A stretch of DNA of 64,000 nucleotides, taken from Annona cherimola (lineage: Eukaryota; Streptophyta; Magnoliopsida; Magnoliales; Annonaceae). Position numbers and translations under genes: made by a program. This document shows positions 24,271 to 36,300 of this stretch, in pieces (within the stretch, counting starts at the first letter, position 1; every line of letters starts with the position of its first letter). The stretch spans positions 48,091,452-48,155,451 of the forward strand of contig CM059972.1 of the NCBI GenBank assembly GCA_030490835.1, given 5' to 3'. The notes beneath the pieces were generated by a model. It was given only the letters and a program-made list of their open reading frames with translations, was not told the DNA's origin and did no database searches.

Positions 24271-25006
24271 ATTTACCCAAGTTATTTTTTCATTGTTTAA
24301 CACATAACAAGTACATCCAAAAGCATGGAAATAGATATGTTTGATTTTCTTCCTTTCCATAGTTCGTATGGGGTCTTTTTCAAGATTGCTCTAATGGTAA
24401 CTCGGTTTAATACATGATATGTTGTACTTATAGCTTTACCTCAAAATCTTTTGGATAATTTATTCTCATTTAGCATAGTTCTAGTCATTTCTTGTATTGT
24501 CCTATTTTTCCTTTCAACTACCCTATTTTGTTGGAGGGTTCTTAGTGCAGAAAATATATGGTGAATTCCTATTTCATTGCAAAATTTTATGAATCGTTTA
24601 TTTTCAAATTCACCGCCATGATCACTTCTAATAGAAATAATTGTATTTTTTTTTCATTTTACACCAAATTTGAGAATGTGACAAACATAGAAAATGTTTC
24701 ATCTTTGCTAGCTAAGAGTATTATCCATATGAATCTTGAAAAATCATCAACAATTACAAATGCATACTTTTTTTCACCAATACTTAAAATGTCTGATGAC
24801 CCATAAAGATCCATATGCAATAGTTCAAGTGGCCTAGTCGGTGAAATTTTCTTTTTGATGAAAAATGACATGTTGGGTTGCTTGGATAATTGACAAGGCT
24901 TACAAATCTTGTCATTGTCATATTTAAGCTTTGGTAACCCTTCAACTAAGCTCTTTTTCCACAGTGTTTTAATATTTGATATATTTATGTATCCAAGCCT
25001 TTTATG
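24271..25006 (-). pseudogene. SIRE1 integrase
   Basis: Reading down the minus strand: a GAG-pre-integrase zinc region near 24890-25000 (CKPCQLSKQ), the core opening PLELLHMDLYG with the first catalytic Asp, FVIVDDFSRFIW, SDHGGEF with the second Asp at about 24605-24625, and VVERKNRTIQE with the third (Glu) at about 24500-24530. ELWKGRKSNISYFHAFGC follows near 24310-24375. Several stops and an indel near 24655 break the frame. The order before RT confirms a copia element. Confidence 0.88.
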
Positions 25007-25435
25007 CTATATCCATGGATCATTTTTTATGGCTATTAGACATTTTCCATCAAGTTCATTTAGATAAACCAAATATACATTTTCATGTCTTTTGCCACTA
25101 AAAACTATGTGATCATCATCAAAGACATTGCATATAGAAGATTCAAATACAACTTTATAACCTTTATCACGTAAATGGCTAATACTCATTAAGTTATGTT
25201 TGAGTCCTTCAACAAATAGTACATCCTCAATACATGCATTGGAATTTCCATAAACATTTCCTTTACCTTTGATTATACCTTTTTCATTGTTCCCAAAAGC
25301 AACCGTTCCTTCGCTACACAGTTTGATCTTATAGAACAATCCTTTTTTTCTCGTCATATGTCTTGAGTAGCCACTATCCATAAACCACATATTGTTGGCC
25401 TTTAATTTAAGAGAAACCTGCAAAAATAAGGTCAA
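25007..25435 (-). pseudogene. SIRE1 protease
   Basis: An open stretch of 142 codons contains WFMDSGYSRHMT, the copia protease active site (usually WYLDSGCSRHMTG; the Cys-to-Tyr change is outside the catalytic DSG). KGKGNVYG and LKHNLMSISHL follow, as in other copia Pol proteins. It continues toward the GAG-pre-integrase region. Confidence 0.9.
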
Positions 25436-27320
25436 GTGGAGCTTATCTTTTTTGTACCCATTCTATGGGTCCATTTGGGTTAGTTAACCATTGGAATCTA
25501 CGTTGATCTACCCTTGAAGGTATAAATCCAATGCTCTTAGGTACCCAAACCAAATTTGCACCAAGGTCATGTAATTTTCTCATTTTACATTGATATACCT
25601 TGTGCCCCATCTTGTTGCAAAAATTACAAGCTCTCGAGTCTTGGAGTGGGAATCCATATAGTAGTTGGTTCCCAAGTTGGTCTTTTGGCCGAAGCAACAT
25701 GGTTCATTTTTGGTTTAGCATGAATGGGCTTTGCTTGGTTTTTATAAGTCCTTGGAGCATTAGGTTTGCTACTTTCTCCCTTCTCAAATGTACAATACCC
25801 ATGTCTTCTCTTATTATTTTAGGTGGTCATATTCAAAAATATTTTGACGCTTTCTCCTGGATTAGAGAACTTGGCAAGCGATTCATTTAATGATTCATTT
25901 TCCTTTTTAAGTCTTTCTACCTCACTTGTCAAAGTGTTCTTTTCATTTGTTAAATGGTTTACTTTTTTGCAAGTTTTCCGTTCACAATAATTACTACATC
26001 ACATTGTCTTTTCTTCATTGTGAACTTGTTTCCCAACTTCTTTAATTCCTCATATAATAAATCATAGGATTGTTGTAGTTCTTCCAATTAAGCACATTTG
26101 AGACATTCATTTGTGGAAGAGAAAATAGAAAGAGATTTTGGCTTAGAGGTTACCTCTTCACTACTCTGCAGTTTGTTGAAGTGGTTTGATCCTCCAAGAT
26201 TTTTGTTGCTGCAAGGCATAGATTGAAATATTCCTCCATTGTAGCCATGTAACAGATCCTTGCACTATTTGTAGCCTCATTTTCTTCATTTGAGGAACTG
26301 CAAGTTGTGGACGCCTCCTCGTTGATGTACATGCCTCTTCCTTTAGCTTTTTGAAATTTTTTGTTTTCGCCTAGATCCTTCTTTTCCCTTCGTTCCCTTG
26401 TTTTGTTTTCTTCGGGTGTTGGGCATTGGGATTGCAAGTGCCCCATTCCACCACACCGGAAGCACTTTGTAGCCTCCTTCTTTTTCTCCTTTGAATTTCT
26501 TTCTTTAAAGCTCTCGAAGTTCTTTCCTTTCCTAACGAATTTCTGAATCGTCTTGTGAGTAGTGCTATCTCCTCATCGTCGTTTTGAGAGGATGAGGTGG
26601 AGTCATCTAAAACTTGTGCAGCTTTTAAGGTAATAGCTCTTTTGCCTTTATGTTGCTTCTCATTTCTCCTCGTTATCAACTCATGTGACATGAGTGACCT
26701 TATGAGATCTTCAAGCCATAGCGTGTTGAGGTCCTTTGCTTCCTCAATGGTCGTGATCTTGGAAGTCTATGATTCGGGTAGCGCTCTTAGAATTTTCATT
26801 ACCTGCTTAGATTCAAAAATTGGTTTCCTAAGACCTTTCAAGGCATTAGTAATTTTAGAGAATCTAGCAAATATTTCAGAAATATTCTCGGTCTCAAGCA
26901 TTTTAAAGCTTTCTAACTCTCCAATCAAAATATTTTTTCTCTTGTCCCTTGGACTTGAGAAGTTCCCTCATAAATAGATGTAAGTGTATCCCATATCTCT
27001 TTGGCGGTTTGGCATGAGGATACCCTATCATATTCGGATGCCGTTAATGCGCAAAAAAGGGAGTTCATGGCTTTTACGTTGCTTTTAATGGTTCTAACTT
27101 CCTCCTTGGACCATGTGGAGGCTCTTTCGTCAAGGGCAACACAACACCATCTTGGATAGCAATCCAATAATCTATATCTGTAGCCATGATTAATTGTTTC
27201 ATTCTCAACTTCCAGTAACCGAAGTTACTCCCATCAAATAGAGGTGGCCTTGTGAATGATTGGCCTTCGGAAAATATAGGGGTGGAAGTTTGTTGGGATG
27301 TTATTTCTAAGATCTTTTTG
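25436..27320 (-). pseudogene. SIRE1 gag
   Basis: The N-terminal part (about 26925-27310) shows GSNFGYWKLRMKQ, KAMNSLFCALTASEYDRVSSC and AKEIWDTLTSIYEGT, the Gag core shared by plant copia elements. A first zinc knuckle CFRCGGMGHLQSQC lies near 26420-26465 and a second, CNFCNKMGHKVYQC, near 25580-25625. The Lys/Arg- and Glu-rich middle (26371-26691) is in a different frame. At least four frameshifts or stops are present. No convincing ATG is left at the N-terminus, so the start is approximate. Confidence 0.85.
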
Positions 27321-27338
27321 GTTTAAACTCAAAGACCT

Positions 27339-27350
27339 GCTCTGATACCA
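27339..27350 (-). other. Primer binding site of SIRE1
   Basis: Minus strand TGGTATCAGAGC, the complement of the initiator tRNA-Met 3' end, 2 nt from the 5' LTR end at 27353. Confidence 0.88.
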
Positions 27351-27352
27351 TT

Positions 27353-28443
27353 TTTTGGTCCTGAGTTTATGTCTATTACCCAAGAGGGGAGGGGTGAATT
27401 GGGTATTTTAAAATTTTCACTTAAACAAAAACTTTTTTCCTGTTTAGTTTAATCCCCTTAATGAAACAAGCAAAGAATATGGAGAGAAATAAAGCAATAA
27501 AAGCAAATAAACAAGCCACAACAGTAGACACAGATTTTATAATGGTTTGGGCAACCTTCCCTACTCCACTCTTTCAAGCTCACACCCATTGTGACTTGGG
27601 TTCCACTAAAGTATTGTCAAATACCACTAGAGCAGCAGCTCTCTTCTAGATTCCATCTCTAGGGGGCTTGCACAAAACACAACAAAAGTAGCTGACAAGT
27701 CACACTCAAGTCACAACGCTACTTTGCTTTCACTTGGTTCCAATCTCCAAAATCAAACCAAGTGTCAAATAAAATAATGAATCAAATAAGAGAAATTATA
27801 CTTTACAAGTTGTGTAGGCAGGTTTTAGCTCGTGGAAGAGCTTATAGAGAGAATGATTCAATCAGCGATGTAGCTTTTCAGCAAGTTGGAGCAAAGTTCT
27901 TCACTTGAAGTTGGTGTAGATCACTTAATGCTTTGAGACGGTGGAAGGTGGACACAACGAATGTTTTCTCTAACCTCTAGCACGTCCTCTTGAATGCTCT
28001 TTTATAATGGTGGAGTAAATTCAAACGTTTGGAGGTAGGTGGCCCGTATTTAATGCGCCAATGTTCGAATTTTTTTTACTGTTGTGACCCAAGTCGCATG
28101 TGGAGTGGACTTCAGATGCGACTTCACCCAAGTCGCAGACTGGAGTCGATTTCGGCTGCGAATTCGGTCTCTAGCATGTCTTCAAGTTCCACTTCAGGTC
28201 GACTTGGTCTTGGACCTAACCCAAGTCGCAGGTGAAGTCGACTTCGGGTGCGACTTCACTTTCTGTATGCACATGATGGAACTTGGATTTCTTTGAAAGT
28301 GATCCTAGTTGCTTGTTATTCATCTCATATCTTGTTCTTCCAATAATACCCTTGATCTTAAATGCTTAAACTTGGAACTTGGCATGTTCATCTTCTCTTG
28401 AAAGTTTTGTCTTCATGGCATTGATCTTAGAATGATATGCTTT
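27353..28443 (-). repeat. SIRE1 5' LTR, proximal part
   Basis: Plus-strand reading starts as a decayed form of TGTTGGTCCTGAG and proceeds through GGGAGGGGTGAATTGGGTATT, shared with the Sirevirus LTRs at 47862 and 62535. Palindrome-rich AAGTCGCA ... TGCGACTT units lie at 28085-28260. It is split from its other part by GYP2; the last five bases (GCTTT, 28439-28443) are one copy of the target duplication. Confidence 0.88.
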
Positions 28444-31400
28444 TGTGAAACCCAACCCATGTACAACCCATATGTATACATTGATAATGTATATGACATT
28501 TATATATGAATTATTGAATTATGAATGATTTATGTGATTTTGGTAATTACTGCAATTAGGGTTAAGGATTAACAATAATGATGTGATTAATCATTTTGAG
28601 CTAATATGGGACAATGAGATTAGAGTAAATTGTTGTTGATTGAAATGTGCAAATACATCATGGAAAATCATTTTAACTCATTTAAAATGAATTATGAGCA
28701 TTTGTGTGATAATTGACAAGTTTAATGGAAAAACACTAGAAAATTCATAACTCAACGCCCGTAAGGCGGATTCAACTGAAATTTGAAATGGTAGTTGATG
28801 ATGTTGGGCTTCGTATTATAGAATTATTAGGTTATAAAAATTCCTGATGAAATGAGTATAATGATTTATTGATCACATCTCAATTTTAATCATTAACTTT
28901 AAACGGCTATAACTTGAGCTAGAAAAATCGGATTGAGATGAAATTTGAAACGGTTGAATGAAATTATGAGATGCATATTTTGGAAGGTTTGGATTAAGCT
29001 TAAAATATTGGAAAAATACCTGCATTGAAAAAGGTGAGCATGCTTGACTTTAACACCTCAAAAGTACCATTCATTTAATGCTTGAGTACATGAAATAATT
29101 GCATGATTTTAATGGAAAATGAGGTGTCAAATGCAGCATATTTTGAGGGTATTTTATGCAATATTATAAAACATGAAAATGCAAGAATTATCTAGCAATA
29201 AATGCCCACTATTATGAAGCTAAAAGTGCTCAAACATGAGCATAGGTAAGGTGGCATATAGGGGACATCCATGGGCTGTATTGCTGCTTATTTTTGAATT
29301 TTTTAATTTTATAAAATATGTATCCATGCAGCTAACATGTAGGTACACAAGGATATGCATTAAATTATACAAATTCCCTGCAAAAGAAATTGTAAAATAT
29401 AGCTGCCATGGAGGTGAAAACGTGGATAGCTTGAATAAGGCAAATAATGTGTATTGTTATGTTGAATTGCTGCAGTTTTTGCTAAAAATATTAATACCAA
29501 ATTAATGCATAAATTAAAGGGTAATTAGGTGTATATTTTACCCTTAAATGGATACTAATAAAAAATAAAAAAAATTACTGGAAAATGAGGGCAACAAGGA
29601 CGTGATGGGCTGGACAGTTGGACGATCAAAATGAAAATAGATTTTTTAATTTTTCAAAAATGGTAAAATGCAATTTTACTTGGCTGTAAAATAGCCAGCA
29701 CATGAAGGGGATAACCAAGCATTTAATTGTGTGGAAAAACCTAGCAAAGGCGGGGTCCACAGCTGGATCATATCCAGTACTATAAAGCCATGCACGTTCA
29801 CATGGAATGGACTTTGGAAAATTTTCTAAGTGCTGGAATTTCACCCCAAGCACAATAGCAGCTCACTTCCCATTTTTGGCCAGCAAGAAAGAAGAAAACC
29901 AAGGGGAAAAAGAAAAGGAAATTGGTGGAGGAAATCATCTCCAAGTGTTTAGGGTTTGGAGTCCATAAACCAAGTAAGTGTATGTGTTGTTTTGAGTTGT
30001 TTAACATGAGTTTTAAACTCTAAAATTTGAATATGAAATGGATTCTAAAAGAATTCCTAAATGATGATTAAACATGCCTTTGATTGAATATGGAATTGGT
30101 ATTAGGTTATGTGCATGAATTTCCATGATTTAGATGGTGAAAGTGAAGTTTTGGATGACTATTGAGTTGAAAACTCAACTTGTTAAATCTTGAATTCCCA
30201 TGTCAAGTTGCTGTTTTGAATGGATGATATGATTAGGTTATGAATCATATATTAATGCAAAATACATGTTGATTTGAGCTTAAATCATGAATTTTAGAAA
30301 CTATGAAATGCAAAGCGATGTTTACGACCCGAATTCTCCATTTTTATGCTAAAAATGCTATGGAAATGGGTTTGCATGGTTTTTGAATTCTATGTAGGGT
30401 AAAATATCCTAGGGTTAAGGTATTATTGATTCCCAAAAGGATTTGGGAAAAATAAGCTCAAATCTGATTTTTTATGGATTTATGAAACGATGGCTAAACG
30501 GAGTGGAAACGGGACCCAAAACGGGTAAATAACTCGCTGTTTTGAAGGCTATTAATTTATGAATGTTAAATACATGTTAATGCCCTAGATTTGGATTAAG
30601 AAAATTGGGGTTAATTTCTGAAAATTCGGATTTATTAAACCGCTTAGGGTTATGTGTCAAAAGACACGTTAAACGGGTGGAAAATGGGTTCCAAAGTTGC
30701 TGATTTGAGAAACTATGATTAATGGGTTTAAATCCTATAAAAATAACCTAAATGAAATTTTAATTAATGATAATTATCATGCTGAATTAGTGACCAAGTT
30801 TCTGTCTTAGAAAATTTTATGAAATATATTATTTATATGTTGCCAAATGGGAATATATGAAAGGATAAATGTGCATAAGTGATGAATGACATATGGAATG
30901 TGATTATGTGCAAAAATGTATGAAAATATGATATATTCCATGATTATACATCTGTTTAGAGTTTATAATGATTAATTTCAAATTTTAGAATTTATCTATG
31001 AGGTTTAAGGCGATGACGTGTGCTTAAAACGAGCATTGATGTATGAATTTTGGAAAATAAGTGAAAAATGGTAAATGAAGGTTAATGAACCTTTAAATGA
31101 TAATGATTGAATGATTATTATGTGATTAAAGGGTTACCCTAATCATGGAATTGAATATGTTATGTATGAACCCATGAAATGTGCTAATATGTACAATATA
31201 TGCTATATATGTGCATAATGACTTGAGAAGTCACATGAATGATATATGTTAATGGAAATGGGTTTGAAAACTAAATGAGATACAAGGAAAAGAAATATAT
31301 GAAAAATTATGTTATTCTCATGTAGGCAAAGGCAAAGAAAAAGCTGAGTTGGAAAGCTAAGGAACACAGGTAAGTAAGTAAATTTTTTAAATGAATTTTG

Positions 31401-32423
31401 TTTTCTAATTTGTTTACATAAATGAAATTTTTGCTCTAACTTGGTTGATGAAAATGTGAAAATTATTTCTAATATGTTTAAGGATGGTCATTCCTTAGTT
31501 AAATGGTGTTGAAATGATGTTTTTACTTCAATTGTAATATTATAAAATTTCCTTTGATAAATGCTATGGAAAAATAATGTGTCCCATGTTTCTGACTGAA
31601 AAATCATGCTAGCATGTTAAAGATGGATTTATGAAAAGTTCATGTGCACAGGGTAATAGGTCCACTTGAAGGGCATAAGCGACCAATTGTCCCTCCTTGG
31701 TGTGGCCACGTCGCTAAAATAGGCCCAAGGCCGGCGGCGCCCTCTCTGAAATGGGAGATGACGTGGGCGGATGGTCGCCTGGCTAGCTTCCATCCTAAGG
31801 GAAATATGATGTATATGTTCATGATTTTATATGAAATTATGCATATCGTACTCGTGATGGGTACAAGATTTTATGTTTTCAAGATATACCTTTTGAAAAG
31901 GTATAAGTTGCATTCCAAGATGTTTTTAAATGCAAAATGTTGCCTAAAATGATTTGCCTGTAAAATGTAAATAGCTTGCTTATTGAGTTTCGACTCACGA
32001 TTTTGTTTTCCAAACCCAAAGACAGGTGAAAGAAAGGATATGGCGAAGGAGCATGTGCAAGCTTGATAAAGCAATAGGAAAAAATTAGAACTGTTATGTT
32101 ATGAAAAACTCATGCTGAGTGGTTGTAACTATTTGAATGTTTATGTTGTTGCCTATGATTAATTGATGTAGTGACATCTGATTTATGTAGTTGATGAAAT
32201 ATTTTTGATCAGCATGATTTGTATGTGATGATGGGTTGGAAATGACCTAGATATGTTTGAAATGAAAATATGAGAAATCAAACTCTTATGAGAAAATATT
32301 AAATTAGATAAACATCCGTTAAAACCCGCCGTGTGACAGGGTAACTATCCTGATCATGTTTACCAATCAATAACGATCCCAAGGTAAGGCTCAGGATGTG
32401 ATGCTCGGTTCTGGGGCGCCACA
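28444..32423 (+). repeat. 5' LTR of GYP2 (3980 bp)
   Basis: Starts TGTGAAACCCAACCC and ends CTGGGGCGCCACA. It contains a TATAAAG box at 29781, a strong donor-like ACAGGTAAGTAAGT near 31370, the GC-rich island at about 31665-31790, and the acceptor-like conserved block at 31974-32025. Confidence 0.94.
29781..29787 (+). promoter_or_regulatory. TATA box of GYP2 5' LTR
   Basis: TATAAAG preceded by a GGTCCAC segment conserved with GYP1. The 3' LTR remnant begins only a few bases upstream of its copy of this box (about 37980). Confidence 0.55.
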
Positions 32424-32427
32424 GAGC

Positions 32428-32440
32428 TTGGTATCAGAGC
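32428..32440 (+). other. Primer binding site of GYP2
   Basis: TTGGTATCAGAGC, 4 nt after the LTR end, an exact complement of the plant initiator tRNA-Met 3' end. Confidence 0.9.
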
Positions 32441-32672
32441 ATGAATTGGTAAATAGGCGTGGAAAATTTCTAAGTATAGAAAATTGAAAGAATATAATGA
32501 GATATGCATGATTATGCATGACTATATATGATTATGTGATAAATTAGACATGATTATATGATGAAATTGGACATGATTATATGATGATTAGGTGTGCTTA
32601 TAATATGATGAAATGCATGCTATATGATGATAAATTATTATTGCAATGCAATTTGATTGCATGTTTGTGCAG

Positions 32673-33440
32673 ATGGCGGATAGGGATAAGAAAATGATGA
32701 GTGCGGAGGAATTGAAAAAGGAGAGAGAAGAGGAGGAGAGGAGACAGCGAAGGGAAGAGAATATACACAGGTGGTGGGAGTCCCAGCACAACACACCACA
32801 GTTCCCTGTCGTCCCCTTAGGTCAACACGAGCAAGGTCTAGGAGAGCCCTCGAGTTACAAACCTAGGGCATGAGTTCTACCAGGAACATACCTCGAAATT
32901 CCCCGGTCTCCCCGTGTTCCAACTGACATAGTAGATCTGCAAGACCTCCAAGACTTTTGGAGAAAGACTCAAGCACCCACACCTCTCGAGGCAGGTCCAT
33001 GGTATAGATTTGTGGACGGTTGTGTCCAGTTTCGCTATGGAGCACCCTGGGATCGACTCCATCAGCGGGAAATTGATATGGCCCTCTATATCAAGAAGCA
33101 TTGTGCCGAGGGAGTCATTGAAATACCTGCAGCTCCTAAACCCGACGAGGTCATGCTATATATAATGGAGAACACAGGTGAAATTGTCCGACTTACCGAG
33201 GTCAATGATGATGACGATCCGATGGAATTCCTCGAGCCTGTCGAGGAAGAGGAGGAGGAAGAAGAGGAAGAAGTAAAAGAGGAGATAGTGGAGTTCGTAG
33301 AGGAGGATGAGGACAATGATGATGATGATAGTGGAGAGGATGAGGTCTAGGCGTGGTCCGATACTAGCATGCTTACGGAGGCACCCTCACAAGTTGTACA
33401 TAGACGTAGACATCTAAGGAGAGGCCCAGGAAGACGATGA
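32673..33440 (+). pseudogene. ORF0: extra acidic ORF upstream of gag (GYP2 copy)
   Basis: A single frame of 255 codons from ATG at 32673 to TGA at 33438-33440, broken only by a TGA at 32871-32873 and a TAG at 33348-33350. The first probably arose from CGA, because GYP1 has Arg there. Order: charged N-terminus with MMSAEEL and EEEERRQRREEN; VPTDIVDLQDLQDFW; a globular-looking middle with GPWYRFVDGCVQFRYG, WDRLHQRE and PDEVMLYI; then NDDDDPMEFLEPV and a long Glu/Asp tract; a basic end RRGPGRR. It lies 233 bp after the primer site and before gag, as in GYP1. The ends and motif order agree between the two copies, which argues for selection on a protein while the family was active. The family is not recognised. 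Confidence 0.82.
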
Positions 33441-33851
33441 ATGTTTTTTGTTTCTTTTTACAAGTTGTGTATATATAAGTGTGGTTTGATGAAAATATGG
33501 TTGCCAAGATAGATTGACATGTATATAAGTATGGAATGTGTGTGCTATGCTATGTGTGTACAAAAGTGTGATTTACTTTCACCTGTACTAACTATGATGT
33601 GATGATGTGAATATGATGGGTATGAATGAATATGTTGATATACTGAATTCCAGAGTTTTAGATATATATGAACGAATAAGCATGAGCCTGAATGATGTGA
33701 TATGATTGTGACTGAATTGAATTGGTTGTGACCATGTGATGATGAAAAGCGTATGCAATGACTTAACATTGATTTTAAATGAAATGCGTATATAATGATC
33801 TAATGTTAATTGAAAATGAAAAGTGTGCTGCTATATACTCAGATTTGCACA
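33441..33851 (+). other. Spacer between ORF0 and gag in GYP2
   Basis: AT-rich with many TGATGTGATATGATTG-like words. No coding frame shared with GYP1 and no clear signal. Confidence 0.6.
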
Positions 33852-35594
33852 ATGGTGGAAACAAGGGCAGAATTAAGGAAAAATAAAGGAAAAGAGGCAG
33901 CAACAGAGGTTCCAAGCCAACATGAAATTGGTGAATCTAACCGACCTAAAAGGGAACCCAATCATATACACCCGGGTGCATTCAGCCTCAGTGCACCCGG
34001 GTGCACTGCACCTATTTTTTTAATTTTTTTTTGAAAATTTTTTCATACAATGGTTAATCTAGGTTTATTTAACATATGTATCAATTTTTACTATTTTTGG
34101 AGACTTTTAGATATTTTTTTTAGATTTTTAAAAATCAGTAGCATTTTCGGTAATTTTAAATTACGAAAAATGCCACTGATTTTTAAAAATCTAAAAAAAA
34201 TATCTAAAAATCTCCAAAAATAGTAAAAATTGATACATATGTTAAATAAATTTATATTAACAGCTTCATAAAAAAAATTTCAAATAAAAATAAAAAAAAT
34301 AGGTGCACTGCACCCGGGTGCACTGAGGCTGAATGCACCCGGGTGCATACGATCGGGCTCCACCTAAAAGAGGAAGGCCAGTGACTCAAGGACCTAATCA
34401 AAGGAATCAACAAAGAAGGAATAATGAAAGCCCTGAACGAGAAATGGAAGAGGAAACTGAGTCCAGGCAAACTAGACTCATAGAAGAAAGAGTGGCTGCA
34501 GCAGTGAAGGAAGTGATGCAGCAGGCCACTAGAGACTGGGCAGCGCAGACTGCCGACATTATACAAGGACTATGGGAAAGAACTCAACAAGCTCAGTTGG
34601 GTAGTACAGAGAGAGAAGGACCTGCTCCGATGGCTGACCCTGTTGTCACACCGGCACCGCTAAGGGATGAGAATCAGCTAATGGAAGCTGATAGAAGAGC
34701 CATTAATGCCTTTCTAGCATAGCGACCCCTGAAATTTTCCGGAGAACCTAACCCGGTCCAAGCAGAGCAATGGATGACAGAGATTAAGAAATTGTTTAGA
34801 ATATCTTTGTGCAATGACTGTCAGAAGGTATTGTGTGCAACACCTTTGTTAGCAAAGACGCACACAAATGGTGGGAGACGATGTTAATCACAATGCCACG
34901 ACCCGAAGAAGTGTCTTGGCAAACATTTGTGGAAGAATTTAACAAAGAATACCTCCCGGTTGGATCATAGAGTCAAAAGGTGGTAGAATTTGAAAAATTG
35001 TATCAAGGGAGGATGACGGTCACTGAGTATGCTACAAGGTTTAATGCTCTGGTCAGATATGTGCCTTTGATCGCAAATGTGCCAGGAAATAAGCCACAGA
35101 GATTCCAACAAGTGCTGAGGCCATATCTATGGGAAAGTCTTGCCCCACTTCTGATTAAAGATTATGCTTCAAGCCTTGAAAGAGCAAGGGCTTTGGAAAT
35201 TGAGGCTTCGAGAACCCAAGAATTGAGATTGGGTTCAAGGATGTTTAGCACGGGTCCCAAGGAATCGGAACCCGGGAAAGAGAAAGCTAGAAAAGGCAAT
35301 GTAAGAAAGGAAAAAGGAATCCCAAAAAGGAAAAGCTCGCCGTTGTGTAAGAAATTTCAAAAGCGAGATACATGCGAGTGTCTAAAAGGCTCGAACAAGT
35401 GCTATAAATGTGGCCAAACAGGTCATATCGCCAAGGAGTGCAGGACCGGGTAAGCAAAGGTTGTCAAATGTTATATATGTGATCAAGTGGGTCACATAGC
35501 CCCCAATTGCCCAAATAAGGTACAGACATCTCAAGGACGTGGAAGACCTACTCAGCTTAGAATACCTGGAGCAACAAGTAAGTAGAGAACTTTT
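33852..35594 (+). pseudogene. GYP2 gag, interrupted by a MITE
   Basis: Starts MVETRAELRKNKG at 33852. After about 33 codons the reading frame enters the palindromic insertion (33953-34361) and resumes at PKRGRPVTQGPNQRNQQRR beyond it; insertion plus duplication (418 bp) shifts the frame by one. The capsid part includes EFNKEYLPV and YQGRMTVTEYATRFN. A frameshift lies between 34722 and 34980. The nucleocapsid has [14 protein letters not shown] (35401-35442) and CYICDQVGHIAPNC (about 35470-35511), both intact here unlike in GYP1; the first CCHC is altered (CKKFQKRDTCEC). A TAA at 35451-35453 separates the knuckles. Confidence 0.9.
33944..34370. mobile_element. Palindromic MITE (Mutator-like, 9-bp duplication) within gag
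   Basis: The 9-bp ACCTAAAAG occurs at 33944-33952 and 34362-34370. The 409 bp between them form a nearly perfect inverted repeat. Both ends read inward as GGARCCC followed by ATC, then several ACCCGGGTGCA copies and GGTGCACTGCACC-like sequence. The AT-rich arms (TTTTTAAAAATCAG and its complement) meet near 34155-34165. A 9-bp duplication with long terminal inverted repeats fits a Mutator-like non-autonomous element. GYP1 gag lacks the insertion, giving the empty-site sequence. No coding capacity. Confidence 0.9.
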
Positions 35595-36300
35595 ATGAAC
35601 CTGGTGCACGTGCATGCCTTGACCCGGACCGAATCTCAAGAACAGGAGGAAAAGGTGGTCACAGGTATGGTTTATATTCTAGGAAATTTGGCAGTAGCTT
35701 TGTTTGATTCTGGTGCCACCTATTCATTCATAGCATACCAATACGTGACCACCCATGCACTACCGGTAGAAGAGACTAACCAGATCATACATGTAGAATC
35801 TCCAGTCTATAGGTTAGCAAGTATTAGCCAAGTATGCAAAGCCTGCCCAATTAGGATAGAATCATTGATTCTAGAAGACGATTTGATCCTATTGCCTATG
35901 ACTAAGTTCGACGTGATATTGGGTATGGATTGGCTAAGCCAATGGGGAGCGACAATAGACTGTAAGCATAAGAAATTGCAATTTGAAGCAACTCCAGGGA
36001 AGGAGATTGCCATTGGAAAATTGAGGCAACCTGACAGTACAAATATATTGATATCATCTATGAAAGTTGTCAGGATGATCCGACAAAAGTGTCAATCCTA
36101 CTTGGTGTCTGTGAATGTAGAAAAAGGCTCGGAGGTCGAAATTAATCAAATACCTGTGGTTAGAGAATTTCCCGATGTATTTCCAAAGGAGTTAACCACA
36201 TTACCTCCACAAAGAGAAATGGATATGACAATAGATGTGATGTCAGGTACAACTCTAATTTCTAAAACTCCATATAGAATGGCACCAGCTGAGATGAATG
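35595..36300 (+). pseudogene. GYP2 aspartic protease region
   Basis: In the frame that continues from gag: [13 protein letters not shown] with the catalytic DSG at about 35705-35713, then [19 protein letters not shown]. Same order as GYP1. No stop within the domain. It is preceded by the stops AGTAAGTAG near 35576-35586. Confidence 0.88.
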
